NCBI RefSeq assembly: GCF_026213295.1
Contig: NC_079415.1
Coordinates: 25,598,612 to 25,662,611, forward strand
Reading direction: 5' to 3'
DNA length: 64,000 nucleotides
DNA from: Gadus chalcogrammus
Taxonomy: Eukaryota > Chordata > Actinopteri > Gadiformes > Gadidae
How positions within the stretch are numbered: position 1 is the stretch's first letter; every line of letters begins with the position of its first letter. The notes beneath the pieces were generated by a model. That model made no database searches. It was not told the DNA's origin and worked only from the letters and a program-made list of their open reading frames with translations. Below, piece after piece: positions 12,199-23,279 of the stretch. Position numbers and translations under genes: made by a program.

Positions 12199-14625
12199 AT
12201 GAAAATGGCTTCACCATCTCAACCGATTGTACACAAAGCTCCGTCTTCTTTGAAGTCGAAAGTGTGGCTACATTTCGGTTTTTATCGAAAATGTAATACT
12301 AGTAAAGACCTTGACATGCAGTTTGCCATCTGCAAAGAGTGCCGGATGAAAATTAAGTATTGTGGGAATACGACGAATTTGAGAGTGCATCTCACAAGGT
12401 ACCATTTAGAGTTAGCGATAGCGACCCCTGAGGAACGACCCAAAGTTGTCCTACCCGCAAATAGACGCACCTTGGACCAAACTAAAGTGATAAAGTTACC
12501 TCAAAACTCCGAAAGGGCAAATAAAATCACTGAGGCAATAGCCTACTTCATCCCCAAAGACTTACAGCCTTACAGTGTGGTGGAGAATGAAGGTTTCCAG
12601 AATCTGCTAGGCATACTGGAGCCCAGGTATGTGATCCCCTCACGTAAATATTTTACCGACACTGCCATCCCCGAACTCTACAGCGAAGTCAAAGAGGAGG
12701 TAAATGGAACTTTAAGTTTAGCCGAAGGAGTTGCTATAACTTGTGACGGTTGGTCATCAAGAGCTACTGAATCCTACATGACCATAACGGCGCATCACAT
12801 CACGGATGAATGGCAGCTTTTAGCTCATGTTCTTCAAACCAGGGCGATGCATGAGAGTCATACCGGGGCTAATGTGGCTGAGGTGCTGAAAACGGCAACC
12901 GAAGAGTGGGGCATCTCTAACAAGCCGATTGTTTTGGTAATAAAAATAATAAATAATACATTTAATTTAGAGGCGCCTTTCAAGACACCCAAGGTCACCT
13001 TACAGAGCATATAGTCATCATAAATAAAAGACATTGTGGAAAAAAATAAATAAATAAATAAACATAATAAATAAAAAATAAATAAAACAAAAAACAAGAC
13101 AAAACAAAACAAACAAACAATCAGAACAGTGATCAGTTAGACGTTGTGTGCGAGTTTGAACAGGTGAGTTTTGAGTTGTGACTTGAAGGTTGTAATAGTG
13201 TCTGACTGTTTTATGTGTAGGGGGAGGGAGTTCCAGAGCCTGGGTGCTGAACAGCTGAATGATCGGGCACCCATTGTAGTGATAACGGACAATGCGTCCA
13301 ACATGGTAGTGGCTGCGCAGGTCGGGGGCTACCTTCACGTGAAATGTTTTGCCCATACCCTCAACCTCGCCTCACAGCGCGCACTTAAGCTGCCTGCTGT
13401 CGCTAGGTTACTGGGAAGAGTCCGGAGAATAACCACTTTTTTCCACCGCAGTACAATCGCCAACTCCATGTTTGAACAAAAACAAAAGCTCCTGGACCTC
13501 CCCACTCACAAGCTTAAGACCGATGTTGTGACCCGTTGGAACAGTGGCTACGAAATGCTTCAGCGTTTCTTCGAACAACAACCAGCGATCTGTGCTGCTC
13601 TGTTGTCCTCTGACGTCAGGCGGTCAGGAAGTGATATTTGCACCCTCAACGAAAATTACATTACAGACGCTGAGGACATAATGCAGGCACTTCGACTGAT
13701 GTTTGTGGCCACGAAAATAGTTTCAGAGGAGAAGAATCCCACTTTGTCCATCATTGCTCCAGTGCATGCAAAGCTGCTAAATGACACACATCAGGCAATG
13801 GGGGACAAACCAATTGTGAGGGACATCAAACAGGCAATAAATCAAGATCTGCAGAAGAGATATAGCACTGTTGAGGAGAAAAACACCCTCCACACAGCAT
13901 CGGCCCTGGATCCACGATTTAAGTCACTGCCTTTCCTGACCACAGATTACATCAGTGCCACATATTCCAAACTGGTTGTGGAGGCAGCCAGCCTTCAGGT
14001 AGGCTTTAATGAACTACTAGTTTATTATTTAGTTATTATTTTAAAATATCATAAAGGAGTTTACAAATGATTTATTATTTATTTATTAAAACCAAGCCTA
14101 TGTTCATCTGGCTACTTTGGGTTATTTTCTTAAATCTGTTTTAATTGCATTGAGCATTCCACAGCTATTCCAAACCTGAGATGTTTTTTCTTTTAACATC
14201 AAATGTTTCTCTACAGCCCACTATTAGGCAAGAAGAGACCAGCAGTGCCTCTGGAATAGAAATGGATGGACAGGATCTTGAGGTGCTTGAAGAGCCACAA
14301 CCTAAAAGAAGATCTGGGCTAGCTGATTTACTGGGAGAAACATTTTCTACCACAGCCCCACTAAAGTCAGCATTTTCCCAAGCTGAAGAGGAAGTGAAGA
14401 GATACCAGGAGGCTTCTCCACTGCCACTTGAAGAAAACCCTCTCAACTGGTGGAAAGCTCATGAGAAAATGTATCCTTTCCTGGCCAAACTCGCCAAAAG
14501 ATACCTGAGCATTCCAGGCACAAGTGTGTCTGCTGAAAGGCTGTGACTATATCTCCACTGCAGGGGATATAGTCACAGCCCAGAGGAGCACTTTAACATC
14601 TGAGCATGTTGACCAACTGCTTTTT
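12199..14625 (+). pseudogene. hAT transposase (ZBED type), two coding exons, broken
   Basis: The start at 12199 is the first ATG of a long frame. Residues about 15-65 form a BED zinc finger (W..F, then C-x2-C and H-x4-H spacing in CKECR ... HLTRYH). The RNase-H-like core follows: CDGWSSRATESYM, then after the inserted repeat TDNASNMVVAA and CFAHTLNLA, and RWNSGYEML. The first exon ends at 13998 (CAG|GTAGGC) and the second starts at 14217. The C-terminal dimerisation block PLNWWKAHEKMYPFLAKLAK...VSAER is present, then TGA at 14544-14546 cuts the protein; STAGDIVTAQRS and SEHVDQLLF survive downstream in another frame. Confidence 0.9.
12937..13262. repeat. Dispersed repeat inserted into the hAT transposase
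   Basis: The transposase frame breaks after IVLV and resumes at ITDNASNM. The intervening 0.33 kb starts with an AT-rich run of AATAAA words, continues GGCGCCTTTCAAGACACCC, and ends with GGGAGGGAGTTCCAGAGCCTG, text seen in a common teleost interspersed repeat. The AT-rich end may be the 3' tail of a retroposed minus-strand copy. No clear TSD was found. Confidence 0.65.
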
Positions 14626-15307
14626 TGAGCAAAAATGCCAACATTCCAAAATTAATTTAACATTTTGGTTCATGACCTTGCAGCCAACTAGACTGGACTC
14701 TAGCAGTTCACATTTTTGTTTATTTTTCTCAAGTTGATTGAAGCACTGAGTTACTCTTATTTATATGAGTATTCTAAGGTTTATGTTACTCTATTAAGTC
14801 TGCTTTGTGTTACTCTATTGTATTTAAATAATTTTAATTTATGTGCTGGGAGCTCAGCGTTCATGTGAGAGGTCACCTATTCCGAAATAATTAACGGTCC
14901 TGTGTCCTGAATGTTCAAGGACAAAGTTTTGCACTACCCTCCTAAGTTTTTGCACTGTTGTTCACAAAATTAAATGTGCCATTTGAAGTGAGTTGAGCAG
15001 TCTTTTTTCCCTCTTTTTTTGTAATGTCTTTGAATAATATGGGGAACATGAATCGCAATATATCGCAGAATTGAATCGCAATACTTGCTGTATTGCAATA
15101 TATTGAGAATCGCAATAATATTGAATCGTGGCCCAAATATCGCAATAATATCGAATCGTCAAATTCTTGCCAATTCCCACCCCTACCTCGTATGTCTCGT
15201 CGCCTGGTTGTTTACACACCAGACACAACTTCTCGGACGGCAGAGTTGTCCGCCCATTCAATATTTAACCGTTAACCTTCGTTCAAACGTTTAACTAATC
15301 TTCAACG

Positions 15308-15427
15308 CAATCTTCAAGCGGGTTGGTTTCTGACATACGTCAGACCTGTGTTGATGGTAAAACAATAAGTGTTTTTAATTTTTTAATATCATTACCAAGA
15401 ACACACGTTTGACCCGCTTGAAGATTG
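15308..15427. repeat. 16-bp perfect inverted repeat, 88-bp spacer
   Basis: CAATCTTCAAGCGGGT at 15308-15323 is matched by its reverse complement at 15412-15427. It lies between two hAT-type elements; function unknown, possibly a small MITE-like hairpin. No gene is seen between 15194 and 15569. Confidence 0.75.
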
Positions 15428-15569
15428 CCTTAAAATAAGGGGATTTTTAGACGTGAATGGACCTCTGCCCCGGTTGGTTAGCACGCGGCAAGATGGCAGC
15501 GGCATTGCCGCATACGTGCCACTGAACAGCGCAGCTCAGGTGATATCTAGTCAGTGTATATATATAGCT

Positions 15570-16204
15570 TAGGGGTGGGTATTGCCAAAGAAGTCACGAT
15601 TCGATACGTATCACGATTCACATGCCACGATGCGATTCTATCACGATGCATCGCGAACTTGAATTAATGCGATGCATTGCGATGCATTTTCACTGAACAC
15701 TGTTAAAAAAACATTAAGCCATTAACAGTGGCTGACTGGCTGTGTATGATCTGGATAGTGTGTTCAATTGATAACTCAAAGCAACTCAATTCATACATAG
15801 CTGTATTTATTGAAACGACTATTACTGGATACACTGACAGGAAGTGCTAAGGATCTATAAAACTTAAAATAACAAAATAAGGATAATCAGTGCCGTTTAC
15901 ATGGCCTCAGTGGTCCTTTAAACCAATGAAATGAAAACATTCAAACATTTCCCCTTTTGGAAGTAGCTGCCATTATAACAACAATATCATTTCATAAACA
16001 TAAGAGGACAAACTGATGCCACAAAAAGTGAATAGGCTTTATAAAACTATATAAAAAATGAATAATTAATTAATTATTATTTTTTTTAATTATTCATTTT
16101 TTAAAATTAATAATAATCGATTCTTGGCGTCAACAATCGATGCAGTAGATCGTGAAAATTAGAATCGCGATGCATCGTCATGACGATTATTTGGCACACC
16201 CCTA
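15570..16204. mobile_element. Non-autonomous hAT-type MITE (about 635 bp)
   Basis: Ends TAGGGGTGGGTATTGCCAAA and TTTGGCACACCCCTA are imperfect inverted repeats of the hAT style. Subterminal zones carry many GATGCATCG words and differ from those of the 11.94-kb hAT, so it is another family. The flanks share ATAGCT on both sides, consistent with a degraded TSD. An AT-rich palindrome lies inside at about 16055-16120. No coding frame. Confidence 0.8.
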
Positions 16205-16790
16205 TAGCTATGGTCGCTGAACGTTTATTTCTTGTTACACTTGCGGCAAAATAATTAATCGAGTGGAAATATGATTGTTATATATAGCAGGCGTTTCTCT
16301 GTGGGGACCCCCGTTTATATGGCTTGGAGGCTAGGTGCTTGCTACATCCGGGTGTACTTGGTAGAAGCTAAATGCTAAAAGCAATGCTTGCCTGTCCAAT
16401 AGTAAGGGGCGAGGGAGGGCCTTTAGACCTGTCATGTAGGCCCCATCCATTTTTTGGGTGAAAACAGATAAGGCTTGATGCGCGCGCGCAGGCTTGATGA
16501 GCGCGCGCAGTGTGTGTGTTAAAAGTTATTAATTCAATTAGGTCTTGTTCAGGTGTTTATTGTGCTCACCTGTAGTCTTTTACAGGTTGTTTTTTTATAT
16601 TCATTGGCTGCTGTTCAGGGCTTCTGGGTGCTACTGTGTTTCATTTTTATGTAAAAATATTAAAATGTACAAATATTCATACTGTTTTGTGTAAATAGGA
16701 AAATATGAAATGGATATTTAACTACCAATTTTTATTTTGTAAATTGCTATGTGGAAAATATAAAATGCTTATTGAAGTTGCATATCTGTC
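16205..16790. other. No gene seen; small (GC)n tracts
   Basis: Two GCGCGCGC tracts at about 16480-16510 within a short duplicated word GGCTTGATG(A)GCGCGCGCAG. Otherwise AT-rich and without supported features. Confidence 0.5.
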
Positions 16791-16852
16791 CTAATTCTCT
16801 TTTCTTTCTTTTTCCAGGTCTACATGCTTGAAGTGGTAGAATGCAAACATAA

Positions 16853-18343
16853 ATGAGTTGGCTTTGTAAGTATTGTACCTACTTCTCAGAAAATCGTAGA
16901 AGAATAATTGAACATTATAGAGCTGTCCATGGACATTTTGGAAGAAACTGTCCATTGCCCTGTATCTACAGTGACTGTCATCTAGTTTTCCAATCACAGC
17001 AATCCCTGAAAAACCACTTAACACAACATGGAGTTTCACAGCATGAACCTACTGGACATTTAAACTTTAAAAGTAACTGTCAGTTATACGATTTCAATTA
17101 ATCAGTGAATATAAAACAGCATTTCTCTCATCTTGGGAAACATTTTAAAAGTAAAGAGACTGTTACTTGCCCCTTTAATCATTGTTCTTTCAAATCAAGT
17201 GTTTACTCTACCTTTACTTCACACAAAAGTCGATTTCATAACAATGTCACACTGCAAGAAATCTGAGCTTGTTCTTCAAACAAATGTAAATGAGGAGCAC
17301 CTGGTTGATCAAGTGCAGTCAGATATCAGTGATGCTGAATTTTCTGGGGTTGAGATTGAGAATATAACCGAGCATGAAGTAAACACTGATACAGTTCATG
17401 CTAGACTTGCATCTTTACTTCTGCGATTGCAAACAGTTTTGCATGTCTCAAAGACAGCAGTTCAGCAAATAGTTACAGAATTTAGGGATATTGGTGTTTT
17501 AGTTGGTGAGCTAAACAAAAATACTCTTGATAAAGTATTGAGGCAGCATGGTTGTTCCATTGATGAAAGCACTTTAAATATAGTTAAAGATACTTTGTGC
17601 CAGACTAATCATTTTAGCTGTCTTTCAGAAGGTGGGTCTTTGGGAACTGACAAAAGAAGGTTATCATTTTTCAAAGAGAACTTCAGTGTTATTAACCCAG
17701 TTGAATTTTTTTTAGATTTGTCATCAAAACGAACATTGGTTTATGTGTCAATTTTGGGTGTTCTTAAAGTATTGTTGAATAGGGGTGATGTACTTGACAG
17801 AGTTTTAGAAGAAAGACAAAAATTTCAATCTGGCCATTATGCATATTTTTCTGATGCATCATACTGCAAGGAAAATCCACTTATTTCTGGTGAAGATCTA
17901 AGTATTTCTCTGGGCTTGTACATTGATGATTTTGAAGTCTGTAATCCTTTCGGGACCTCAAGGAAAAACATTAATTGTGTGCCATCCATTGGGTAATTGC
18001 TAATTGACCTGTAAGAGACCGATCATCCTTATGTACTATATATCTGGCTGCCTTATGCAAAAGTCAAGATGTTAAAACATTTGGTTACAGTCCAATTCTT
18101 CAACCATTGCTGAGAGACCTAAAATTGCTTGAAAATCAAGGAATTTACATTAACAGATTAGGCACTAGTGTGAGAGGCACAGTAATATACATTTCATCAG
18201 ATAATTTGGGGGCACATTCTTTTGCTGGCTTTGAAGAATCATTTAATGTGGACAAGTTTTGCAGATTTTGCCTTGCAGGTCGAAAAGATATTCAAACTGC
18301 TGTTGCTGCTATGACACCTGAATTTCCCCATGGGTATAAATAA
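16853..18343 (+). pseudogene. Decayed copy of a teleost-expanded C2H2 zinc-finger protein family
   Basis: An acceptor CAG near 16818 precedes the first frame. 16853-17100 encodes CKYCTYFSENRRRIIEHYRAV and a second C2H2-like finger, then TAA at 17099-17101; the same frame continues past the stop with HFSHLGKHF and CPFNHCSFKSSVYSTFTSHK, a third finger. A second frame (17242-17995) encodes the body of the family: LLLRLQTVLHVSKTAVQQIV, HYAYFSDASYCKENPL, LGLYIDDFEVCNPFGTSRK. A third frame (to 18343) continues with LLRDLKLLENQGIY and DNLGAHSFAGFEESF...CRFCLAGR. At least two frame changes and stops show decay. The function of the family is unknown to me. Confidence 0.7.
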
Positions 18344-18381
18344 AGGTTAATATTTTTTGATATATTTGTCCACTTTGTGTA

Positions 18382-18685
18382 GGTCACAGATGCAGAGGAG
18401 GACTGGACAAGGGGGATGGCAGTCGGTATCCTTATGGTGGAACAGAATGATTGGGTCGGTTTCGCAGTGGTCCTCGAGGAAGAAATCATCTTTCCAAGCA
18501 TCAGTGATTTTCCAACTGCTGTGGCACTGCTAATGGGTCTGCTCTTTGCTCTCAACATAGACTACCCCAGAGGCCTTAGGTACACTTTTGAGGTAATTCA
18601 GAAGGTGCTTATGGACATTGGTGGAGGGCAATGCTCTGCATTGGTTCATGGGTTAAAAAACCGACTCTTGAGGAAGAAAAACTAA
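18382..18685 (+). CDS. Terminal coding exon of an uncharacterised teleost gene
   Basis: After acceptor TTTGTGTAG at 18373-18381, about 100 codons stay open to TAA at 18683-18685, with ...GMAVGILMVEQND, PTAVALLMGLLFALNIDYP, LRYTFEVIQKVLMDIGG and LKNRLLRKKN. This is the style of the C-terminal module of multi-copy teleost proteins of unknown function, often the last exon after a SAM-like or similar domain. It follows the decayed zinc-finger relic in the same strand but may belong to another unit. The last codons and 3' UTR are the start of a tandem unit repeated three times downstream. Confidence 0.55.
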
Positions 18686-19161
18686 GCTTAAAAGCTGCTT
18701 TTTACATTGTTGTTAGTTTTGATGCATTTTTTCTAAATGCACATTGTTGCGTTTACGTTTTGTTACACTATTTGTAACTTTAGCTAGCATTAAACAATTT
18801 ACAAGTTTTAAAATGTTACTGCTTTTTGAGAAGATTTCATAGAGAGAGAGAGGTAGCGAGAGATGTAGGTAGCTGGAGAGAGGTAGGTAGGTAGCTGGAG
18901 AGAGAGAGGTAGGTAGCTGGAGAGAGAGGTAGGAGGGGTGGTAGCTGGAGAGAGAGAGAGGTAGGTAGGTAGCTGGAGAGAGGTAGGTAGGTAGGTAAGG
19001 AGAGAGAGGTAGGTAGGTAGCTGGAGAGAGAGGTAGGTAGCTGGAGAGAGAGGTAGGTAGAGAGAGAGAGAGAGAGAGAAAGGTAGCTGGAGAGAGAGGC
19101 AGGTAGGTAGGTAGCTGGAGAGAGAGGTAGGTAGGTAGCTGGAGAGAGAGAGGTAGGCAGG

Positions 19162-19215
<54 letters not shown>

Positions 19216-20993
19216 GCTGGAGAGAGAGGTAGGTAGGTAGGTAGGTAGCTGGAGAGAGGTAGGTAGGTAGCTGGAGAGAGAGAGGTAGGTAGAGAGAGAG
19301 AGGTAGCTGGAGAGAGAGGTAGGTAGGTAGCTGGAGAGAGAAGGGTAGGTAGGTAGGTAGCGGGAGGTAGGTAGGTAGGTAGCGAGAGAGAGGTAGGTAG
19401 AGAGAGGTAGCTCTTGAGGAAGAAAAAATAAGCTTAAAAAGCAGTTTACGCTGCTTTTTACATTGTTGATGTTAGTTTTGATGCGTTTACGTTTTGTCAC
19501 ACTATTTGTAACTTTAGCTAGCATTCAACAATTTACAAGTTTTAACATTTTACTGCTTTTTGAGAAGATTCCATAGAGAGAGAGAGGTAGCGAGAGATGT
19601 AGGTAGCTGGAGAGAGGTAGGTAGGTAGCTGGAGAGAGGTAGGTAGAGAGAGAGAGGTAGGTAGCTGGAGAGAGAGAGGTAGGAGGGGTGGTAGCTGGAG
19701 AGAGAGAGAGGTAGGTAGGTAGCTGGAGAGAGGTAGGTAGGTAGGTAAGGAGAGAGAGGTAGGTAGGTAGCTGGAGAGAGAGGTAGGTAGAGAGAGAAAG
19801 AGAGGTAGCTGGAGAGAGAGGTAAGTAGGTAGGTAGGTAGGTAGCTGAAGAGAGAGAGGTAGGCAGGTAGGTAGAGAAAGAGAGGTAGCTGGAGAGAGAG
19901 GTAGGTAGGTAGGTAGCTGGAGAGAGGTAGGTAGGTAGCTGGAGAGAGAGAGGTAGGTAGAGAGAGAGAGGTAGCTGGAGACAGAGGTAGGTAGGTAGCT
20001 GGAGAGAGAGGTAGGTAGGTAGAGGGAGAGAGAGAGGTAGGTAGGTAGCTGGAGAGAGAAGGGTAGGTAGGTAGGTAGCGGGAGGTAGGTAGGTAGGTAG
20101 CGAGAGAGAGGTAGGTAGAGAGAGGTAGCTCTTGAGGAAGAAAAACTAAGCTTAAAAAGTTTACGCTGCTTTTTACATTGTTGATGTTAGTTTTGATGCA
20201 TTTTTTGTAAATGCACATTGTTGCGTTTTGTTGCGTTTACGTTTTGTTACACTATTTGTAACTTTAGCTAGCATTCTACAATTTAGAAGTTTTAACATTT
20301 TACTGTTTTTTGAGAAGATTTTATAGAGAGGTAGCGAGAGATGTAGGTAGCTGGAGAGAGGTAGGTAGATGGAGAGAGGTAGGTAGATGGAGAGAGGTAG
20401 GTAGATGGAGAGAGGTAGGTAGAGAGACTGAGGTAGGTAGGTAGAGAGAGGGAGAGAGGTAGGTAGGTAGAGAGAGAGAGGTAGGTAGGTAGAGAGAGGG
20501 AGAGAGGTAGGTAGGTAGAGAGAGGGAGAGAGGTAGGTAGGTAGAGAGAGAGAGGTAGGTAGGTAGAGAGAGGGAGAGAGGTAGGTAGGTAGAGAGAGAG
20601 AGGTAGGTAGGTAGAGAGAGAGGTAGGTAGGTAGAGAGAGAGGTAGGTAGGTAGGTAGGTAGCTGGAGAGAGAGGTAGGTAGGTGGAGAGAGAGAGAGGT
20701 AGGTATGTAGAGGGAGAGAGGTAGATAGGTAGAGAGAGAGAGAGGTAGGTAGGTAGGTAGCTAGAGAGAGGTAGGTAGGTAGAGAGAGGTAGGTAGAGAG
20801 AGGTAGGTAGGTAGAGAGAGGTAGGTAGGTAGAGAGAGGTAGGTAGAGAGCGGTAGGTAGAGACAGAGGTAGGTAGAGAGAGGTAGGTAGAGAGAGGTAG
20901 GTAGATAGAGAGGTAGGTAGAGAGAGGTAGGTAGCTGGAGAGAGAGGTAGGTAGGGAGAGAGAGGTAGGTAGGGAGAGAGGTAGGTAGGTAGC

Positions 20994-21057
<64 letters not shown>

Positions 21058-21183
21058 GGTAGAGAGAGGTAGGTAGGTAGGTAGATAGAGAGAGGTAGGT
21101 AGGTAGCTAAAGAGAGAGGTAGCAGGAGAGAGAGAGAAGGATAGAGGTAGCAGGAGATGGAGATAGGAGAGCGAAAGAGAGAG
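18663..21183 (+). repeat. Macrosatellite: gene end plus purine-rich GGTA/GA array, three tandem units
   Basis: The text CTCTTGAGGAAGAAAAA at 18664 recurs at 19411 and 20129, each time followed by about 180 bases of gene-end/3'-UTR-like sequence (ACGTTTTGTTACACTATTTG...) and then a long array of GGTAGGTAG, CTGGAGAGAGA and (GA)n. Periods are about 747 and 718 bp; the third array is longer, running to about 21183 with a (GA)n run of about 60 bases at 20995-21053. The strand shown is almost free of C outside AGCTGG. Serine/leucine/tyrosine-rich open frames on the minus strand are artefacts. Confidence 0.9.
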
Positions 21184-21620
21184 ATTTCTAAACTATTTGT
21201 ATTCAGTGGGCGTCCATCAACCTTATCTTTGTTTACGGTACATTTTGAAAACGGCGCATGATATTTCTTTTGAGAGGTGAAGGCCCAATCTCATTCCTTT
21301 GCTACATAGAAAATCTCAACCCTTACCCTCGCTGTTGCGCGTTCACGCGCCGTGGAGCAACGTCCCAATACCACTTTAAGGTAGCTTGAGGGGTAAGGGG
21401 GAGGGCTAACATCCCCTCAAAATTGAGATTTTCCATGGGCACCCTCAAAGCGCTTCAGTTCTGACTTGCTCCCACAATACCTTGCGAGAAAACGGAAAAT
21501 CAAGAAATATCCTAGACAAGATGGAGGGCGAAAAGATGAAAAGGCGAAAAGATTGGAAAAACCCAAATGTAAGTGTTTTCTCTGTAATTAACTAGTAATT
21601 ATTTTATTAATTATACTCTG
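21184..21620 (+). other. Possible small first exon with inverted-repeat flank
   Basis: GAAAATCTCAACCCTTA at about 21308 and AATTGAGATTTTCC at about 21420 are partly complementary and bracket a GC-rich core. Downstream an ATG in good context at 21521 starts MEGEKMKRRKDWKNPN and meets a donor-like AAAT|GTAAGT at 21568. No partner exon can be proven; a TTTCAG acceptor at 22450-22455 is one candidate. Confidence 0.3.
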
Positions 21621-22140
21621 CAGGCCGGCCGCGGGCTTCGAAGCCCGGCCGTGGACTCTCGGAAGATCGCGAAAGTCCGCGGCCGACTTTCGCGGAAGAT
21701 CGCGAGGCCGACTTTCGCGGGCCGCCCGACCCCGGTTCTCGGCCGGGCTCTGCAGCCCGGCCGTCGACAGGGCTCTGCAGCCCGGCCGTCGACCGGGCTC
21801 TGCAGCCCGGCCGTCGACCGGGCTCTGCAGCCCGGCTGCAGACCGGGCTGCATATCATGTCGTATGATATCCAGATCTTCCATGTTCTAGTGACTCCAGG
21901 TTAAAAATAAGATTTATACTAATATATTATATTATATTGAGTCCGCGGCCGACTTTCGCGGAAGATCGCGAGGCCGACTTTCGCGGGCCGCCCGACCCCG
22001 GTTCTCGGCCGGCAGCCCGGCCGTCGATCGGGCTCTGCAGCCCGGCCGTCGACCGGGCTCTGCAGCCCGGCCGTCGACCGGGCTCTGCAGCCCGGCCATC
22101 GACCGGGCTCTGCAGACCGGGCTGCATATCATGACGTATG
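21621..22140. repeat. GC-rich minisatellite (25-bp unit) in a 265-bp duplication
   Basis: The unit GGGCTCTGCAGCCCGGCCGTC plus GACC repeats about four times at 21765-21850 and again at 22020-22120. A larger block beginning GTCCGCGGCCGACTTTCGCG is itself duplicated (from about 21676 and again from about 21941), as is the tail with ATCATGxCGTATGATATCCAG. Each 25-mer is self-complementary in part (CTGCAG, CCGGCCG, GTCGAC). Arginine/glycine-rich open frames in it have no support as genes. Confidence 0.88.
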
Positions 22141-22149
22141 ATATCCAGA

Positions 22150-22330
22150 TCTTCCATGTTCTAGTGACTCCAGGTTAAAAATAAGATTTATATTAATATA
22201 TTATATTATATTAGTAATATTCTATAAGTAATATTATATATACTAATATATTATATTATATTAGTAATATTCTATAAGTATTATTATATATACTAATATA
22301 TTATATTATATTAGTAATATTACATGGTTA
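22150..22330. repeat. AT-rich tandem repeat, about 60-bp unit
   Basis: ATATTATATTATATTAGTAATATTC and following bases repeat about three times. A first half-copy already appears at about 21915-21940 before the second GC block. Confidence 0.85.
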
Positions 22331-22455
22331 ATCAATGTATTTTTTTGGCAGTACTATATTGTGTACATAGCTATTATATATTGTACATAACATATGACCA
22401 TATCAACCAGTTCTGGCATATAATTCCTAATTCCTTCTTATTCGTTTTCTTTCAG

Positions 22456-22690
22456 GACTTCGTTGAGTCCACTGCCAACAGCCCCCCCCCACCACTACCT
22501 CATGCTCCTCCACCCCAGGCACCTCTTCCACCACCCCAGACACCCCTTCCAAGAGGAGAGTGTCAGGGAGCAGGCGAGGCATGAGGAGAGCGAGGCAAAG
22601 TTGGCGGAATGGTTGAGAAGATGTGATTCTCCACCATTCTCTCAAAAGCTGAGAGAGAGAGTGTGTGTGTGTGTGTGTGTGTATTTTTAG
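22456..22690 (+). other. Possible proline-rich exon relic and (GT)n
   Basis: After TTTCTTTCAG the frame reads DFVESTANSPPPPLPHAPPP and on to a TGA at 22582-22584; a neighbouring frame continues with basic residues. It could be a late exon of the ATG exon at 21521. (GT)n and GTGTATTTTTAG tandem words follow to about 22745, then AATAAA at 22764. Low confidence as a gene. Confidence 0.25.
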
Positions 22691-22811
22691 GTGTGCGTGT
22701 GTATGTATTTTTAGATGCGTGTGTGTGTATTTTTAGATGTGTGGTTCAGTGTTTCTTATTTAAATAAAGTGTTTCTTCTAAAGTGTTCTTGTTCATAACC
22801 GATTATTATCT

Positions 22812-23279
22812 AAGGGTGCACTACGCATTATCTAAGGGTGCGCTACGGTACAGATGCTAATGAGCCGACACGCGCACACGCACGGCTACGCAACCTGAGC
22901 TGGATGACGTATAGTCAATGCGACGACCACGGACATAATAAAGGCGACGAGCCTTCTTTCCCATTAAACGGTAAACATCGCGTCAAGCAGTTCAACTGTT
23001 GGTGTGTTCTCTGTGTCGTTGTCCATTGTTGTTAAAACTCTGACTGGCGGCAGACTTTATTATGGTCCATGCAGCGGACGCTTGGTGATGACGTGTTACG
23101 ACGTGATGACGTATGTACAAGAGCCTTCCGTGGCCAGGCCACAGCTGCGACAGCCAACGGCCACGGCCAGATGGCCTAGTGTGAGTGCAGGCCAGAGAAC
23201 AATGGGGCCATTTGAGCACGGTTAGGTGTGAAAACGGCCAACGGCCACGGCCAGATGGCCTAGTGTGAGTGCACCCTAA
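22812..23279. mobile_element. Non-autonomous ISL2EU-type element
   Basis: Left end contains AGGGTGCACT and right end AGTGCACCCT. The right 85 bases (ACGGTTAGGTGTGAAAACGG ... GGCCTAGTGTGAGTGCACCC) match, inverted, the left end of the transposon at 61.6 kb, and the interior TTAAAACTCTGACTGGCGGC is shared as well. No coding frame, so it depends on an autonomous relative. Confidence 0.7.

Larger units (their letters stand above)
11940..15185 (+). mobile_element. hAT DNA transposon with 8-bp TSD (3.2 kb)
   Basis: The element begins TAGTGGTGGGGG and ends CCCACCCCTA (inverse TAGGGGTGGG), a hAT-type terminal inverted repeat, and is flanked by a perfect 8-bp TSD CCTCGTAT at 11932-11939 and 15186-15193. 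Both subterminal zones are packed with ATCGCAAT / ATTGCGAT words, likely transposase-binding sites. It carries one transposase gene, broken by a repeat insertion at about 12937-13262 and by a small inverted duplication near the C terminus, so it is non-autonomous now. Confidence 0.93.

Noticed and set aside
12858..13356. Hydrophobic minus-strand frames that look like membrane proteins
   Set aside because: They arise from the A/T-rich insertion (AAATAAATAA runs) within the hAT transposase.
18808..20218. Two serine/leucine/tyrosine-rich frames of over 220 residues on the minus strand
   Set aside because: They are translations of the GGTA/GAGA macrosatellite; the frame only follows the 4-base repeat.
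21607..22157. Collagen-like or arginine-rich repeat proteins on both strands of the GC block
   Set aside because: Open frames on both strands of a 25-bp GC minisatellite, with no splice or start context.
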